DNA from: Chryseobacterium suipulveris
Lineage (GTDB): Bacteria > Bacteroidota > Bacteroidia > Flavobacteriales > Weeksellaceae
Direction of reading: 5' to 3'
DNA: 64,000 nt
NCBI RefSeq assembly: GCF_022811685.1
Contig: NZ_CP094532.1
Location: 2,133,501-2,197,500, forward strand
A program made the translations under genes and the position numbers. Of the stretch, positions 34,697 to 44,423 are shown in pieces (the stretch's first letter is position 1; each line of letters opens with the position of its first letter). Under the pieces are notes generated by a model. That model saw only the letters and a program-made list of their open reading frames with translations, searched no databases and was not told where the DNA came from.

Positions 34697-36775
34697 TTAC
34701 CAAATTTTAATTCTTTCATTCGGCGCTTTATACAGCTTGTCGCCTGGTTTGATGTCGAACGCTTTATAGAAAGAGTCCAGATTGACCAACGGTCCGAAAC
34801 TTCTGAAATATCCCGGCGAATGCGGGTCGGTCTTCACGAGGTTTACCATAAACTGGTCGGTTGATTTGGTGCGCCAAACGGTTGCCCAACTCATAAAGAA
34901 TCGCTGATCCTGATTGTAACCGCTGATTTTTCCTGGGTCACCGTGGTCTTTCAAATACATTTGAAGTGCGGTATGTGCAACTGCAACTCCACCTAAATCC
35001 GCAATATTTTCGCCGCTGGTGAATTTCCCATTTACGAAACTTCCTTTTACTGGCTCATATTTATCGTATTGAGCGGCAAGTTGTGCCACTTTTGCGTCGA
35101 AGTTTTTTCGGTCTGCGTCGGTCCACCAATTGTTAAGGTTTCCGTCGCCATCGAATCTGGAGCCAGAATCATCAAAACCGTGGGAAATTTCATGACCGAT
35201 TACCGCACCAATTCCACCAAAATTTACCGCTGGATCTGCCTTAAAGTTGAAAAACGGCGGCTGAAGAATCGCAGCAGGAAACACGATTTCGTTGTTGGAG
35301 CCGCTGTAATAAGCGTTCACCGTTTGAGGCGACATTCCCCATTCAGTTTTGTCAACTGGTTTGCCTATTTTCGCTAAGTTTCTCTGGTAATTCCATTTCG
35401 AGATTTTGTCGCGGTTGGCGTAGTAAGTTCCACCTTGCGAAGGGGCAACTAACTGAAGTTTCGAGTAATCTCTCCACTTGTCGGGATAAGCGATTTTTAC
35501 ACCAAATTTTAAGAGTTTTTCCTGCGCCTTCACTTTGGTTGTTGCCGACATCCAATCCAAATTATCGATATGTGCTTTGAATGCTTTCTTCAGATAACTG
35601 ATGTAATCCTCCATTTTAGTTTTAGCTTCAGCAGGAAAATATTTTTCCACATATAATTTCCCGAAAGCTTCACCTAAAGTTCCGTTGACCACAGAAAGTC
35701 CACGCTTTTCCATCGATCGTTGCTCTTTCTGACCCTGAAGATATTTGGAGTAGAAATCGAATTTCATCGTGTCGAGTTTGGTGTCCAGATTGGTCGCATT
35801 GTCGTTCAGCAGCTGGAACTTCATATACTCCTTGATGAGCGGAAGTGTTCTTTCGTTCATCCATTTGTCCATATTTTGGTAATATTTGAGCTCGGTTACA
35901 ATTACCTTGTCTGTGTTTACTCCTGCACTCTTAAGATATGCTGGTAAATCGACGTGAGTAACGAGTGTTGAAAGTTCCTTAACCGATTTCGGGTTGTAGC
36001 GCAGATTCGCATTTCTCCCCTGTTCCAAAGTCAATAAATCTGCGGCAAGCTGCTTTTCAAATGCCACGACGCGCATTGCTGTCTGCTTCGAAGTTTTGTC
36101 GCCCAACACATCAAACATTGACGCTACATAATCGGTATATGCCGCTAAAGTCTTGGTATTGGCTTCGTTCTCTTTCTGATAATAATCTTTACCCAAACCT
36201 AAAGACGGACCACCGAGATAAACCGCGTTCATTACGGAGTTTTTCATATCTGCACTTACTCTCCATTGGTAAAGCGGATTGTCGCCACTCTTTGTCGCCT
36301 CGATCAAATACTTTTGCAGATCAGCGACCGATTTCAGGTTATCGATTTTCGCAATTTCTGGTTTAATGGGGTTGAGTCCGTCTGCATCTCTTTTGTTCCA
36401 GTCCACAAAACTTTCGTAGAGCGCCTGGATTTTCTGACCCTCTGAATTGGGGGCAAATTTTTCTGAAAGGATTTTATACAGGATGTCGAGTGATGCATTG
36501 TCAACTTCTTCCCTTAAAACATTGAAACTTCCCCAACTTGTCTTGTCGGAAGGAATTTCGGTGGTCTTCATCCAGTTTCCATTCACATAATTGTAGAAAT
36601 CATTTTGCGGGCGAACCGAGGTGTCCATATATGAAAGGTTGATTCCCTCATCTTTTACGGATGGGTTTGATGGAGCGTTCTGTTCTGTTTTGGTTTCGGC
36701 AGTTTTTGCTGTCGTGCAGGAATTCAGAAATACAATTCCCGAAAGCGCCAGTAAGCTGATGGTGATCTTTTTCAT
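34697..36775 (-). CDS. M13 family zinc metallopeptidase, lipoprotein
   Basis: The product has 692 residues. The lipobox at LNSC places Cys20. After a linker, DTSVRPQDDFYNYVNG-type DTSVRPQNDFYNYVNGNW at about 52 starts the neprilysin/PepO domain. Zinc binding is by HEISH near residue 530 with the downstream Glu in GENIADLGG; NAYYSGSNNEIVFPAAILQP is the substrate-binding segment. It likely cleaves peptides in the periplasm. A paralogue of 696 residues lies directly upstream in the same direction, so this is a tandem duplication. Confidence 0.93.
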   Translation of the reverse strand: MKKITISLLALSGIVFLNSCTTAKTAETKTEQNAPSNPSVKDEGINLSYMDTSVRPQNDFYNYVNGNWMKTTEIPSDKTSWGSFNVLREEVDNASLDILYKILSEKFAPNSEGQKIQALYESFVDWNKRDADGLNPIKPEIAKIDNLKSVADLQKYLIEATKSGDNPLYQWRVSADMKNSVMNAVYLGGPSLGLGKDYYQKENEANTKTLAAYTDYVASMFDVLGDKTSKQTAMRVVAFEKQLAADLLTLEQGRNANLRYNPKSVKELSTLVTHVDLPAYLKSAGVNTDKVIVTELKYYQNMDKWMNERTLPLIKEYMKFQLLNDNATNLDTKLDTMKFDFYSKYLQGQKEQRSMEKRGLSVVNGTLGEAFGKLYVEKYFPAEAKTKMEDYISYLKKAFKAHIDNLDWMSATTKVKAQEKLLKFGVKIAYPDKWRDYSKLQLVAPSQGGTYYANRDKISKWNYQRNLAKIGKPVDKTEWGMSPQTVNAYYSGSNNEIVFPAAILQPPFFNFKADPAVNFGGIGAVIGHEISHGFDDSGSRFDGDGNLNNWWTDADRKNFDAKVAQLAAQYDKYEPVKGSFVNGKFTSGENIADLGGVAVAHTALQMYLKDHGDPGKISGYNQDQRFFMSWATVWRTKSTDQFMVNLVKTDPHSPGYFRSFGPLVNLDSFYKAFDIKPGDKLYKAPNERIKIW

Positions 36776-37091
36776 TTAAATCTATTTAAGTCTGTTTCAA
36801 ATATAATGAATTTCAGGGAAAAGCTTGCTGAACAAGTAAGACGCATTTTTAATCTAACCACAAAAGTCACAAAAGCGCAGAAAATCCAACTGGTCTTCTT
36901 CAAGCAGGGAATTTTTTCTTTTTTATCTGTTTTGAAATTCTTTAGATATAGTTATTACTTTGTGACTTTTGTGGTTTTAATGAGTTTGATGTGACTTGCA
37001 AAAAAAAAGGAAACCTCATAGGTTTTCGAAACCTATGAGGTTTAGGAATTTCAAAAAAAATCACCCAAAATTAATTGAGTGATTTAATTGT
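36776..37091. repeat. Gap between M13 genes with inverted repeats
   Basis: No gene. ACCACAAAAGTCACAAAAG (36857-36875) pairs with CTTTGTGACTTTTGTGGTT (36958-36976), giving a roughly 120-bp stem-loop. A perfect hairpin AAACCTCATAGGTTT / AAACCTATGAGGTTT follows at 37011-37043; the same hairpin is at 61465-61497, so it is a dispersed element that may also terminate the upstream M13 gene. Confidence 0.75.
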
Positions 37092-39182
37092 TTACCAGAT
37101 CTTGATTCTGTCTTCTGGTTTTTTGTAATGTTTATCTCCCTGCTTTACATCAAACGCGTTGTAGAAAGCATCGGTGTTTACAAGCGGTCCAAATGCGCGA
37201 TACAATCCTGGTGCGTGTTCGTTGGTCTTGATTTGGTTAATGAGCGCTGCTTCTTTTTGCAAAGTTCTCCAAACAGTTGCCCAACTCATAAAGAACCGCT
37301 GACTCTGTGTGTAACCACTGATCAAACCAGGGTTTCCGTGATCTTTAAGATACATTTGTAGTGCGTCGTAAGAAATATTCACACCTCCCAAATCTGCAAT
37401 ATTTTCACCATTGGTAAATTCACCGTTTACAAAAGTTCCTTTTACAGGTTCATACGTGTTGTACTGTGCAGCGAGGGATTTTGTGGCTTTCTCGAAATTG
37501 GCTTTGTCCTCTGCAGTCCACCAATCAACCAGATTTCCATCTGCGTCAAACTGTGCTCCTGAATCATCGAAACCGTGCGTCATTTCGTGACCAATCACCG
37601 CTCCGATTCCACCGAAGTTTACGGCAGCATCGGCATTTGGATTAAAGAACGGCGGTTGCAGAATAGCAGCTGGGAACACAATCTCGTTGTTCAGAGGATT
37701 GTAATATGCGTTCACCGTTTGCGGCGTCATTCCCCATTCTGTGCGGTCCACAGGTTTTCCGATTTTATCCAGATCCTTTTGATATTGCCAAGCGGTAACA
37801 TTTTGGAGATTCTTGTACAAAGTTCCTCCGTTTGCTTCCGATTGAATCTGGAGTTTGGAGTAATCTTTCCATTTGTCGGGATAAGCAACTTTCACCGTAA
37901 ACTTGTTGAGTTTGTTCATTGCTTTTTCCTTCGTAACTGGCGACATCCAAGTAAGATTATTGATGTGGGAAGCGAAACTTTTCTTTAGATAACCGATGAG
38001 TTCCACCATCTGTGCTTTCGCTTCTGAAGGGAAATATTTGTCCACATACAGTTTTCCAAACGCTTCACCCAAAGTTCCGTTGATCAGCTGGTACGCTCTT
38101 TTGTTTTGCGCCCTTTGTTCCTGCTGTCCGTTCAGATATTTTCCGTAGAAGGCAAACTTCTTGTCATCCAGATCTTTCGACAAATAACTTGCGCTTCCCG
38201 AAAGCAAATGATATTTCATATAATCTTTAATCAAAGGAATATTTTTAGCAGCGATGAACTTGTCTAAATTCTTGTAATATTTCAGTTCACCCACAATAAC
38301 TTTATCGCTATTCACGCCAACAGAAGTCAGATATTTCGGTAAGTCAATATTCTTCACCAAAGTTTTCAGCTGCGGCATCGTCTGTGGATTATACTGCAAA
38401 GTGGCGTCACGAATCTGCTCGTTGGTCAAAAAAGTTTGCGCCATACTCTTCTCGAAATTCACGATATTTTGCGCCACCGCTGCAGAGTTTTTATATGCTA
38501 AAACATCCAGCATTCCTGCAACGAATTTGGTATATTCCGCTAAAGTTTCGGTATTTTTCGGATTCACTTTTTGGTAATAATCCCTTCCCAAACCTAAGGA
38601 AGCGTCACCCAAATAAACCGCATTCATTTTAGAATCTTTTAAATCGGGATAAACCGCCCACGAATAAAAAGGATTTTCACCGTTTTTGGTCGCTTCGATC
38701 AAATAATTCTGCAGATCGGCAACAGATTTTATCGCATCAATTTTTGCCAAATCAGACTTGATGGGCGAAATTCCATCCGCGTTTCTCTTACCCATATCCA
38801 TATAGGTTGCGTACAGATCCTGGATCTTCTTGCCTTCGCTTCCCTCCGCAAATTTATCGTTGAGCAGCGAGTTGAGAATCGTCATCGAGTTGTTGTCGGT
38901 ATCTTCAGCCAATTTGTTGAAGCTTCCCCACGTTGATTTGTCTGCGGGGATTTTAGCCGTTTTCATCCAACTTCCGTTCACGTAATTGTAGAAGTCATCT
39001 TGCGGACGAACCGACTTGTCCATTGTCGATAGATCCAGACCTTTTTCTTGAATTGTGGCTACTTCTTTCACCGGAGTTTCAGGAGTTTGAGGGGTTTGTG
39101 GCGGTGTCGAAACTTTGGTTGCACAGGAATTCAGTGCGATAATTCCAGCCAAAGCGAGGATACCGATATTGAGTTTTTTCAT
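37092..39182 (-). CDS. M13 family zinc metallopeptidase, lipoprotein (paralogue)
   Basis: The product has 696 residues. The lipobox at LNSC places Cys19, followed by a Pro-rich spacer (PPQTPQTPETPVK). The M13 domain has DKSVRPQDDFYNYVNGSW, NAYYNPLNNEIVFPAAILQP, HEMTH near residue 533 and GENIADLGGV. Colinear with the next gene throughout and clearly similar; the pair arose by tandem duplication and has diverged in the N-terminal linker. Confidence 0.93.
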   Translation of the reverse strand: MKKLNIGILALAGIIALNSCATKVSTPPQTPQTPETPVKEVATIQEKGLDLSTMDKSVRPQDDFYNYVNGSWMKTAKIPADKSTWGSFNKLAEDTDNNSMTILNSLLNDKFAEGSEGKKIQDLYATYMDMGKRNADGISPIKSDLAKIDAIKSVADLQNYLIEATKNGENPFYSWAVYPDLKDSKMNAVYLGDASLGLGRDYYQKVNPKNTETLAEYTKFVAGMLDVLAYKNSAAVAQNIVNFEKSMAQTFLTNEQIRDATLQYNPQTMPQLKTLVKNIDLPKYLTSVGVNSDKVIVGELKYYKNLDKFIAAKNIPLIKDYMKYHLLSGSASYLSKDLDDKKFAFYGKYLNGQQEQRAQNKRAYQLINGTLGEAFGKLYVDKYFPSEAKAQMVELIGYLKKSFASHINNLTWMSPVTKEKAMNKLNKFTVKVAYPDKWKDYSKLQIQSEANGGTLYKNLQNVTAWQYQKDLDKIGKPVDRTEWGMTPQTVNAYYNPLNNEIVFPAAILQPPFFNPNADAAVNFGGIGAVIGHEMTHGFDDSGAQFDADGNLVDWWTAEDKANFEKATKSLAAQYNTYEPVKGTFVNGEFTNGENIADLGGVNISYDALQMYLKDHGNPGLISGYTQSQRFFMSWATVWRTLQKEAALINQIKTNEHAPGLYRAFGPLVNTDAFYNAFDVKQGDKHYKKPEDRIKIW

Positions 39183-39705
39183 TGAGAATGATGTTTAATT
39201 TGCGATAAGTCTAATGTTGCTAAAAAGTGTTACAGAAAATATTTGATGATGGAAATTACTTTCAGAAATGCTGCTGCTCATTTATCGTTCAATAGTTGCA
39301 TTTAACTGCAATTATAAGATCGTTATCAAGATCTAAACCTCAACATTGTAGTGATTAATAAAACCCAATTTTCCTCTCTTCACTTTTCCAACACGTTGAA
39401 ATTTATCTTTGTTTCCATAATTGCAAGATTTGATGATGCAAAGATTGTTCGCCATAACGACAAAGGATGTCGCGATAAAAAAATATTGAAGCGGATGGTC
39501 AATTTGCTACGCAGTGAATTTCTACGAGTGAATTTCTGCGAGTGAATTTATTTTCCCAACCTGAAACTTGAAATGCAAAGCATTCACGAACTCAATTTAA
39601 AAAATAAATAAAATTGTGAGTAAACCTGCAACTTGAAACTTGGAACTCGAAACTTGGAACAACTGCAACACCTTGCACCAACTGCACCCTGCACCAACCC
39701 CGCAT
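39183..39705. other. 523-bp gap
   Basis: No supported gene. The right part holds the 119-bp dispersed repeat at 39529-39647 and then ACTTGAA/ACTTGGA heptads and TGCACC-type repeats to about 39705. The left part is AT-rich with nothing recognised. Confidence 0.6.
39529..39647 (+). repeat. 119-bp direct repeat, left copy
   Basis: Reads TGAATTTCTGCGAGTGAATT onward to TGGAACT and matches 50181-50299 base for base by eye. Contains AATGCAAAGCATT, a small palindrome, then an AATAAATAAAATTGTGAGTA segment, and ends in heptads. Confidence 0.9.
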
Positions 39706-40107
39706 CTACGCCTTAATACTCGTCTCAATCTCGATTTCCAGCCAATTGTTCTGCTCGTTCCATTTTTTGGAAACCACTTTGGTGCTGAATTCTTTCCCCG
39801 CATCCATTAAGCGTGCGATGACTTCATTCTGCGTTCTCGGCAAATAACCTATTTTGCTGTCGTCGAGAAAAAGGGCAACTGCGAATTTATCGTATTTGTT
39901 TTCGGGTTCGCGAACCATCTGAAGACGCATGTCTTTCTTGACCAATGGCTCAAATTCCTCGGGTTCGTAATACATGGTTCCGGCAACTTTGGTTTCGAGC
40001 ACCACAATATCGCGGAGCAGTACGTTCAGGTTGAGCGTTCCTGCACCGAGCAAAGTCGCCATTCCCTTTGCGGGTTGGATCAGAAAATTATTGTCCGCCA
40101 TGGTCAT
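39706..40107 (-). CDS. HIRAN-domain protein
   Basis: The product has 133 residues, and most of it is one HIRAN domain: VLLRDIVVLETKVAGTMYY, MRLQMVREPENKYDKFAVAL, DSKIGYLPRTQNEVIARLMDAG. HIRAN domains bind single-stranded or 3'-OH DNA ends, usually in SNF2 enzymes, but here the domain stands alone. Its start overlaps the end of the J-domain gene, so the two are translationally coupled. An ATG two codons later (40101) is also possible. Confidence 0.8.
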   Translation of the reverse strand: MTMADNNFLIQPAKGMATLLGAGTLNLNVLLRDIVVLETKVAGTMYYEPEEFEPLVKKDMRLQMVREPENKYDKFAVALFLDDSKIGYLPRTQNEVIARLMDAGKEFSTKVVSKKWNEQNNWLEIEIETSIKA

Positions 40108-40876
40108 GGATCATTTTTTCAAATTTAGCGATTAATTCCTGAAGGTAAACATCGTGTTGCTCGATCTCCGCCTCTATTTTTGCGGTTTCTGCGGAAATGA
40201 GCTCGTTGTCATTGAGGAGCGTTTCAATCGTGTAGGGAAAAGTGTTCTTTAATGCCAAGGTTTTTTCATCGAGTGCACGAATGCTTTCTTTAAGGAAATC
40301 AACCTTTTTCTGAAGTTCTTCCTCGCTTTGTTCGTCGGCAGGTTTCAGATGAGCGAGAACATCGGCGTACACAATTTCTATAGATTTCAGCGTGTCGATG
40401 TCTCCCGCAACATAAGCGTCGCGAACACGGAGCCACAATTCCTGCAGCTGCTCTGTGTTTTCTGCCACCACATCGGGATGCAGTTTTTTCGCCAGTTGGC
40501 GGTACGTTTCTTTCAGTTCTGTGGGATCGGCAATGAACACGAGATTTTTTAAATAATCTTGTGCCGCAACAACTTGTTCTTTCTGTTTCAGGATGGCTTC
40601 TCTTTGCTCGGTCATTTCCACCAGTACTTTTGCATTAATCAAAGCGATGCTCGGAACTTCCTTCTTGTTGATGGCAGCATTGAACTCCTCTATTTTCCGC
40701 TGCATTGCCTTTATTTCCAGCTGAAGGTTCAGCAGATCGATTCTGCGGTTTCCGATTTTGGTCATGAACCTTGCTTCCAGTTCACTTTTTCCCGTCCCAG
40801 AAAGATAGCGGTATTTCTCATCCTTTTCGATGAAGGTGTTGGTGAGGAGGTGGAGTTGGTCGCTAAGATTATTCAT
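40088..40876 (-). CDS. J-domain protein with coiled coil
   Basis: The product has 262 residues. Long helical N-terminus (coiled coil about 35-105), then a J-domain-like stretch ELKETYRQLAKKLHPDV with the HPD motif near 132-134 and a following LWLRVRDAYVAGD helix, then a second coiled coil. The domain boundaries are non-canonical, so stimulation of DnaK is inference. It overlaps the downstream HIRAN gene, suggesting a linked function. Confidence 0.75.
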   Translation of the reverse strand: MNNLSDQLHLLTNTFIEKDEKYRYLSGTGKSELEARFMTKIGNRRIDLLNLQLEIKAMQRKIEEFNAAINKKEVPSIALINAKVLVEMTEQREAILKQKEQVVAAQDYLKNLVFIADPTELKETYRQLAKKLHPDVVAENTEQLQELWLRVRDAYVAGDIDTLKSIEIVYADVLAHLKPADEQSEEELQKKVDFLKESIRALDEKTLALKNTFPYTIETLLNDNELISAETAKIEAEIEQHDVYLQELIAKFEKMIHDHGGQ

Positions 40877-41243
40877 TTGATATTCTTCAATTTAATTAAA
40901 AAGTGGTTTTTAGACAAATGTCAAAAGTGAATTTGGGGCGCGGTGAATTTCTTTGAGTGAATTTCTACGAGTCAATTTTTTCACTACCTCAAACTTGAAA
41001 TGCGAAGCATTCACGAACTCAATTTAAAAAATAAATAAAATTGTGAGTAAACTTGAAACTTGAAATGCGAAGCATTCACGAACTCAAATAAAAAAATAAA
41101 AAAAATTGTGAGTAAACTTGAAACATGAAACTTGGGACTTAAACCAATTGCACCTCTGAACCATTGCAATCTTTAATCTTATACTTTCTTCACTCTGCTG
41201 TTAAAAAACTGGTGAAACTTCTCGATCCATTCATGTATCGTTG
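40877..41243. repeat. Gap with tandem copies related to the 119-bp repeat
   Basis: At about 40942-41150 are two tandem partial copies of the 119-bp element, each with AAATGCGAAGCATTCACGAA and AATTGTGAGTAAACTTGAAA. The last copy decays into ACTTGAA heptads and TGCACC text. It lies between the J-domain gene and hsdR. No gene. Confidence 0.7.
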
Positions 41244-44200
41244 TTATTCTCTATACCTCCTAAAATTCTCCGCCTGCTCAAAAATCTCCTTATACACTTC
41301 ATCTCTCGTTACCGGTGGATATTTGTGTTCAGCGAGTTTCAGGATGAGATCGACTTTCAGTTCGGCCTTGATGTCTTCGCGTTCGCTCCAGTCGGTGTAT
41401 TTGGCTTTATCGTCAACGATTATCTTGATGTCTTTTGCTAAAGCAATCAAGCTTTCTTCGGAATACTCGAATTTATACTTGTCGCGGATGTCTTTCAGAA
41501 TGTCGTAAAATGACTTTTCTTCGAAATCGATTCCCATTTTCTCGAATGAGTACTTTTCTTCTTTCAAATCACGGAGTAAATCTGCCATTTGTCCGGCCAA
41601 ATCATCCAAAACATCATTCGCCAAAACCATATCTTCACTTCGTTCATTGTATTTATCGACAATATTCTGGAGGCGTTTGCTGAAATCGACTCCCTTAATC
41701 TTATTGACTTTCTTGAAATCATCAATGGCCATTTTCAAAAGCCGCTGCAGAATTTTGATTTTGGTATTCGGCAGTTTTATGCGATTGATTCGCTCCAAAT
41801 ATTCTTCCCCGAAAATATCAATCTTTTCCCCTGCATTTTCATCCATTTTAAAAACTTCTTCCACACCGTCGCTTTGAATGGCTTCTTCCACCATTTTCGC
41901 AACTCTGGCATTCATTTGTGCAATATCGGGAGCTTCCTTTTTGGTCAGTTTGTAAATAATGGAACGGATCGCCGTGAAATAATGAATCTCATCCACTTCT
42001 TCCCTGCTGAACGCATCGGATGAACAGCAAATATTATAGGCCTCCTTCATTTTCTTCACGATGCGCATAAAGCGTTTTTCCAAATCTTCGGTGGTCTGCA
42101 CAAATTCAGCGGCGAGATTCAGGTTTTCCAGTTTCTGAACCGGACTTCCCTCAAAGTAAGGTTTCGAATTAAAATGATGGAACAGTTTTCTCAGCAAATC
42201 CAACTGGTCTTTCACAATCGCAATGGCTTTTTCGATATCCTCAAATTCATTTTGATCGGCATTGTTGAATTTAGCCAATGCAAAGTTCATATTGTTTTTG
42301 ATGCCGATATAATCAATCACCAAACCTTTATCTTTTCCTTTGAACTTTCTGTTGACGCGGGAAATGGTCTGAATCAATGAATGTTCCTGAATCGGTTTAT
42401 CAATATAGATGCTGTCCAGAAACGGCACATCAAATCCTGTTAACCACATATCGACGACAATCGCAATTTTGAAATTAGATTTCTCCTGCTTAAACTGACG
42501 GTCGAGCTCCTTGCGGTCATCTTTAGTACCCAAAAGTTTGTAAAGGTCTTCATCATCATCTTTATCCCGCGTCATCACCATATTGACTTTCGCAATCGGT
42601 TTCAGGGTTTTCTTTTCTTTTTCTGTCAGTTCTGCACCGTCTTCATGCGGTTTTATTTCTCCCCATTCCGGACGAAGCTCCAAAAGTTTTTTATAAAACG
42701 CATATGCAATTTCACGGCTCGAGGTAACAAACATCGCCTTTCCGCAAACGGTTGCTCCTTCTTTTACACGACCTTCATAATGATTCACAAAGTCATTTGC
42801 CACAGCTCTCAACCGGTCATCATCTCCCAAAACAGCATTTAGTCCGGTGGTGGCTTTTTTACTTTCCTCCACTTGGTATTCACTGGAACCTTCGGCAACG
42901 CACATATTGTAGTAATCCTCAATCTCTTTCAGTTTCTGCGATTCCAAAATTACTTTTGCGGCTCTGCCTTCATAAACAATGCGCACCGTAATTTCGTCCT
43001 GCACCGATTCGTTCATCGTGTAAGCATCAACCACTTCACCAAAAACTTCCATCGTTTTATCAATTGGTGTTCCGGTAAAACCAACATAAGTTGCATTCGG
43101 TAATGATTGATGAAGATAATACGCAAAACCATATCCGGTGCGCACTTCATCCTCCGTAATTTTCAGTTTTTTATCGAGGTTGATTTGCGAACGGTGGGCT
43201 TCATCCGAAATACAGACAATATTGCTACGCTCCGAAAGCAGTTCGGTATCTTCGGTGAACTTGTGAATGGTGGTGAGAAAAACGCCTCCACTTTCCCTGC
43301 CTTTCAGTTGGTTTCTGAGATCTTCACGAGAACTGACACTCACAATATGATTGTCGCCAATAAAAGCTTTGGCATTGGTAAATGTTTCCGAAAGCTGGTC
43401 GTCCAGATCGGTGCGGTCGGTAATCAGGATGATGGTTGGACTTGCCATTTCCGTACTGCGCATCAAAAGCCGCGAAAGATAAAGCATCGTATAACTTTTG
43501 CCGCAACCTGTCGCTCCGAAATAGGTTCCGCCTTTTCCGTCACCTTCGGGTTTTCGGTGGTTCAGGATGTTGTGATACAGTTTCCGTGAAGCGTAATACT
43601 GCGGATATCGGCAAACGATTTTCTCTTGCTTCTTACTCGTATCCGGGAAATAAATAAAATTCTGAATCACATCCCGAAGCCGGTTTTTGTTGAACAGTCC
43701 TTTCACCATCGTATAAAGCGAGGCAATCCCGTCTTTGGAAATCGTTTCATCGCTTTCTGCTCTGCGCCAACCGTAGAAAAATTCATACGGCGCAAACATA
43801 GAGCCCGCCTTGTTGTTCACGCCATCGCTGAGTACCAGAAACGCATTGTATTTCAGCAGTTCGGGAATATCACGTTTGTAGCGTACCGTGAGCTGTTTGT
43901 AGGCATCGTGAATGGTGGTGTTTTCCTGAATCGCGGTTTTGAACTCGAAAATTACCAAAGGAATTCCGTTGATGTACAGAATGCCGTCGGGAATTCTTTT
44001 CTCGCTGCCTTTTATTTCCAGGTGGTTCACAAAACGGTAGATGTTCTCATCTTTTTCTGAGTAATCAATCAGCTGAATGAACAAATCTTTTTTGGAAGCG
44101 TCTTCTCTTTTCTGGGTAAAACCGTCTGAAATTAAACGGATGATATCCCGGTTGCTTTCATACAGTGCCGAAGCCGAAAAATATTCCAGTTTCAGAATAA

Positions 44201-44381
44201 TCTGTTGGATTTCGTTGGGCGTGATATCGTGGTATTGGCTGTACAGAAAGTTTTTCAGGTCGTCTTTCAGCAGCACTTCTTCCAGCGTTTTATGAATCTG
44301 CAACCCCGAAGTATGCGGAATACCCTGCTCCTCTAAAAGAGCAATAACGCTTTGTTCTAACTGGGCTTCGGTGAATTTCAT
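41244..44381 (-). CDS. hsdR: Type I restriction enzyme, R subunit
   Basis: The product has 1045 residues and is the ATP-dependent translocase/nuclease of a type I restriction-modification complex. Motifs, counted from a GTG two codons upstream: nuclease PDGILYINGIPLVIFEFK at 133-150, Walker A GATGCGKSYT at about 291-300, DEAH box SDEAH at about 394-398, then FTGTPID and helicase motif VI region RVNRKFKGKDKGL. I start at the ATG at 44379-44381 (MKFTEAQLEQSV). It is separated from hsdS by the RAYT gene and about 43 bp of noncoding sequence. Confidence 0.95.
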   Translation of the reverse strand: MKFTEAQLEQSVIALLEEQGIPHTSGLQIHKTLEEVLLKDDLKNFLYSQYHDITPNEIQQIILKLEYFSASALYESNRDIIRLISDGFTQKREDASKKDLFIQLIDYSEKDENIYRFVNHLEIKGSEKRIPDGILYINGIPLVIFEFKTAIQENTTIHDAYKQLTVRYKRDIPELLKYNAFLVLSDGVNNKAGSMFAPYEFFYGWRRAESDETISKDGIASLYTMVKGLFNKNRLRDVIQNFIYFPDTSKKQEKIVCRYPQYYASRKLYHNILNHRKPEGDGKGGTYFGATGCGKSYTMLYLSRLLMRSTEMASPTIILITDRTDLDDQLSETFTNAKAFIGDNHIVSVSSREDLRNQLKGRESGGVFLTTIHKFTEDTELLSERSNIVCISDEAHRSQINLDKKLKITEDEVRTGYGFAYYLHQSLPNATYVGFTGTPIDKTMEVFGEVVDAYTMNESVQDEITVRIVYEGRAAKVILESQKLKEIEDYYNMCVAEGSSEYQVEESKKATTGLNAVLGDDDRLRAVANDFVNHYEGRVKEGATVCGKAMFVTSSREIAYAFYKKLLELRPEWGEIKPHEDGAELTEKEKKTLKPIAKVNMVMTRDKDDDEDLYKLLGTKDDRKELDRQFKQEKSNFKIAIVVDMWLTGFDVPFLDSIYIDKPIQEHSLIQTISRVNRKFKGKDKGLVIDYIGIKNNMNFALAKFNNADQNEFEDIEKAIAIVKDQLDLLRKLFHHFNSKPYFEGSPVQKLENLNLAAEFVQTTEDLEKRFMRIVKKMKEAYNICCSSDAFSREEVDEIHYFTAIRSIIYKLTKKEAPDIAQMNARVAKMVEEAIQSDGVEEVFKMDENAGEKIDIFGEEYLERINRIKLPNTKIKILQRLLKMAIDDFKKVNKIKGVDFSKRLQNIVDKYNERSEDMVLANDVLDDLAGQMADLLRDLKEEKYSFEKMGIDFEEKSFYDILKDIRDKYKFEYSEESLIALAKDIKIIVDDKAKYTDWSEREDIKAELKVDLILKLAEHKYPPVTRDEVYKEIFEQAENFRRYRE

Positions 44382-44423
44382 TAGCACGTAATTTTATTTA
44401 TATTCTTTTCCATAGAATAATTT

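Noticed and set aside
39351..39545. 64-codon open frame in the gap left of the HIRAN gene
   Set aside because: No promoter or family match, and it runs into the 119-bp repeat; not supported as a gene.
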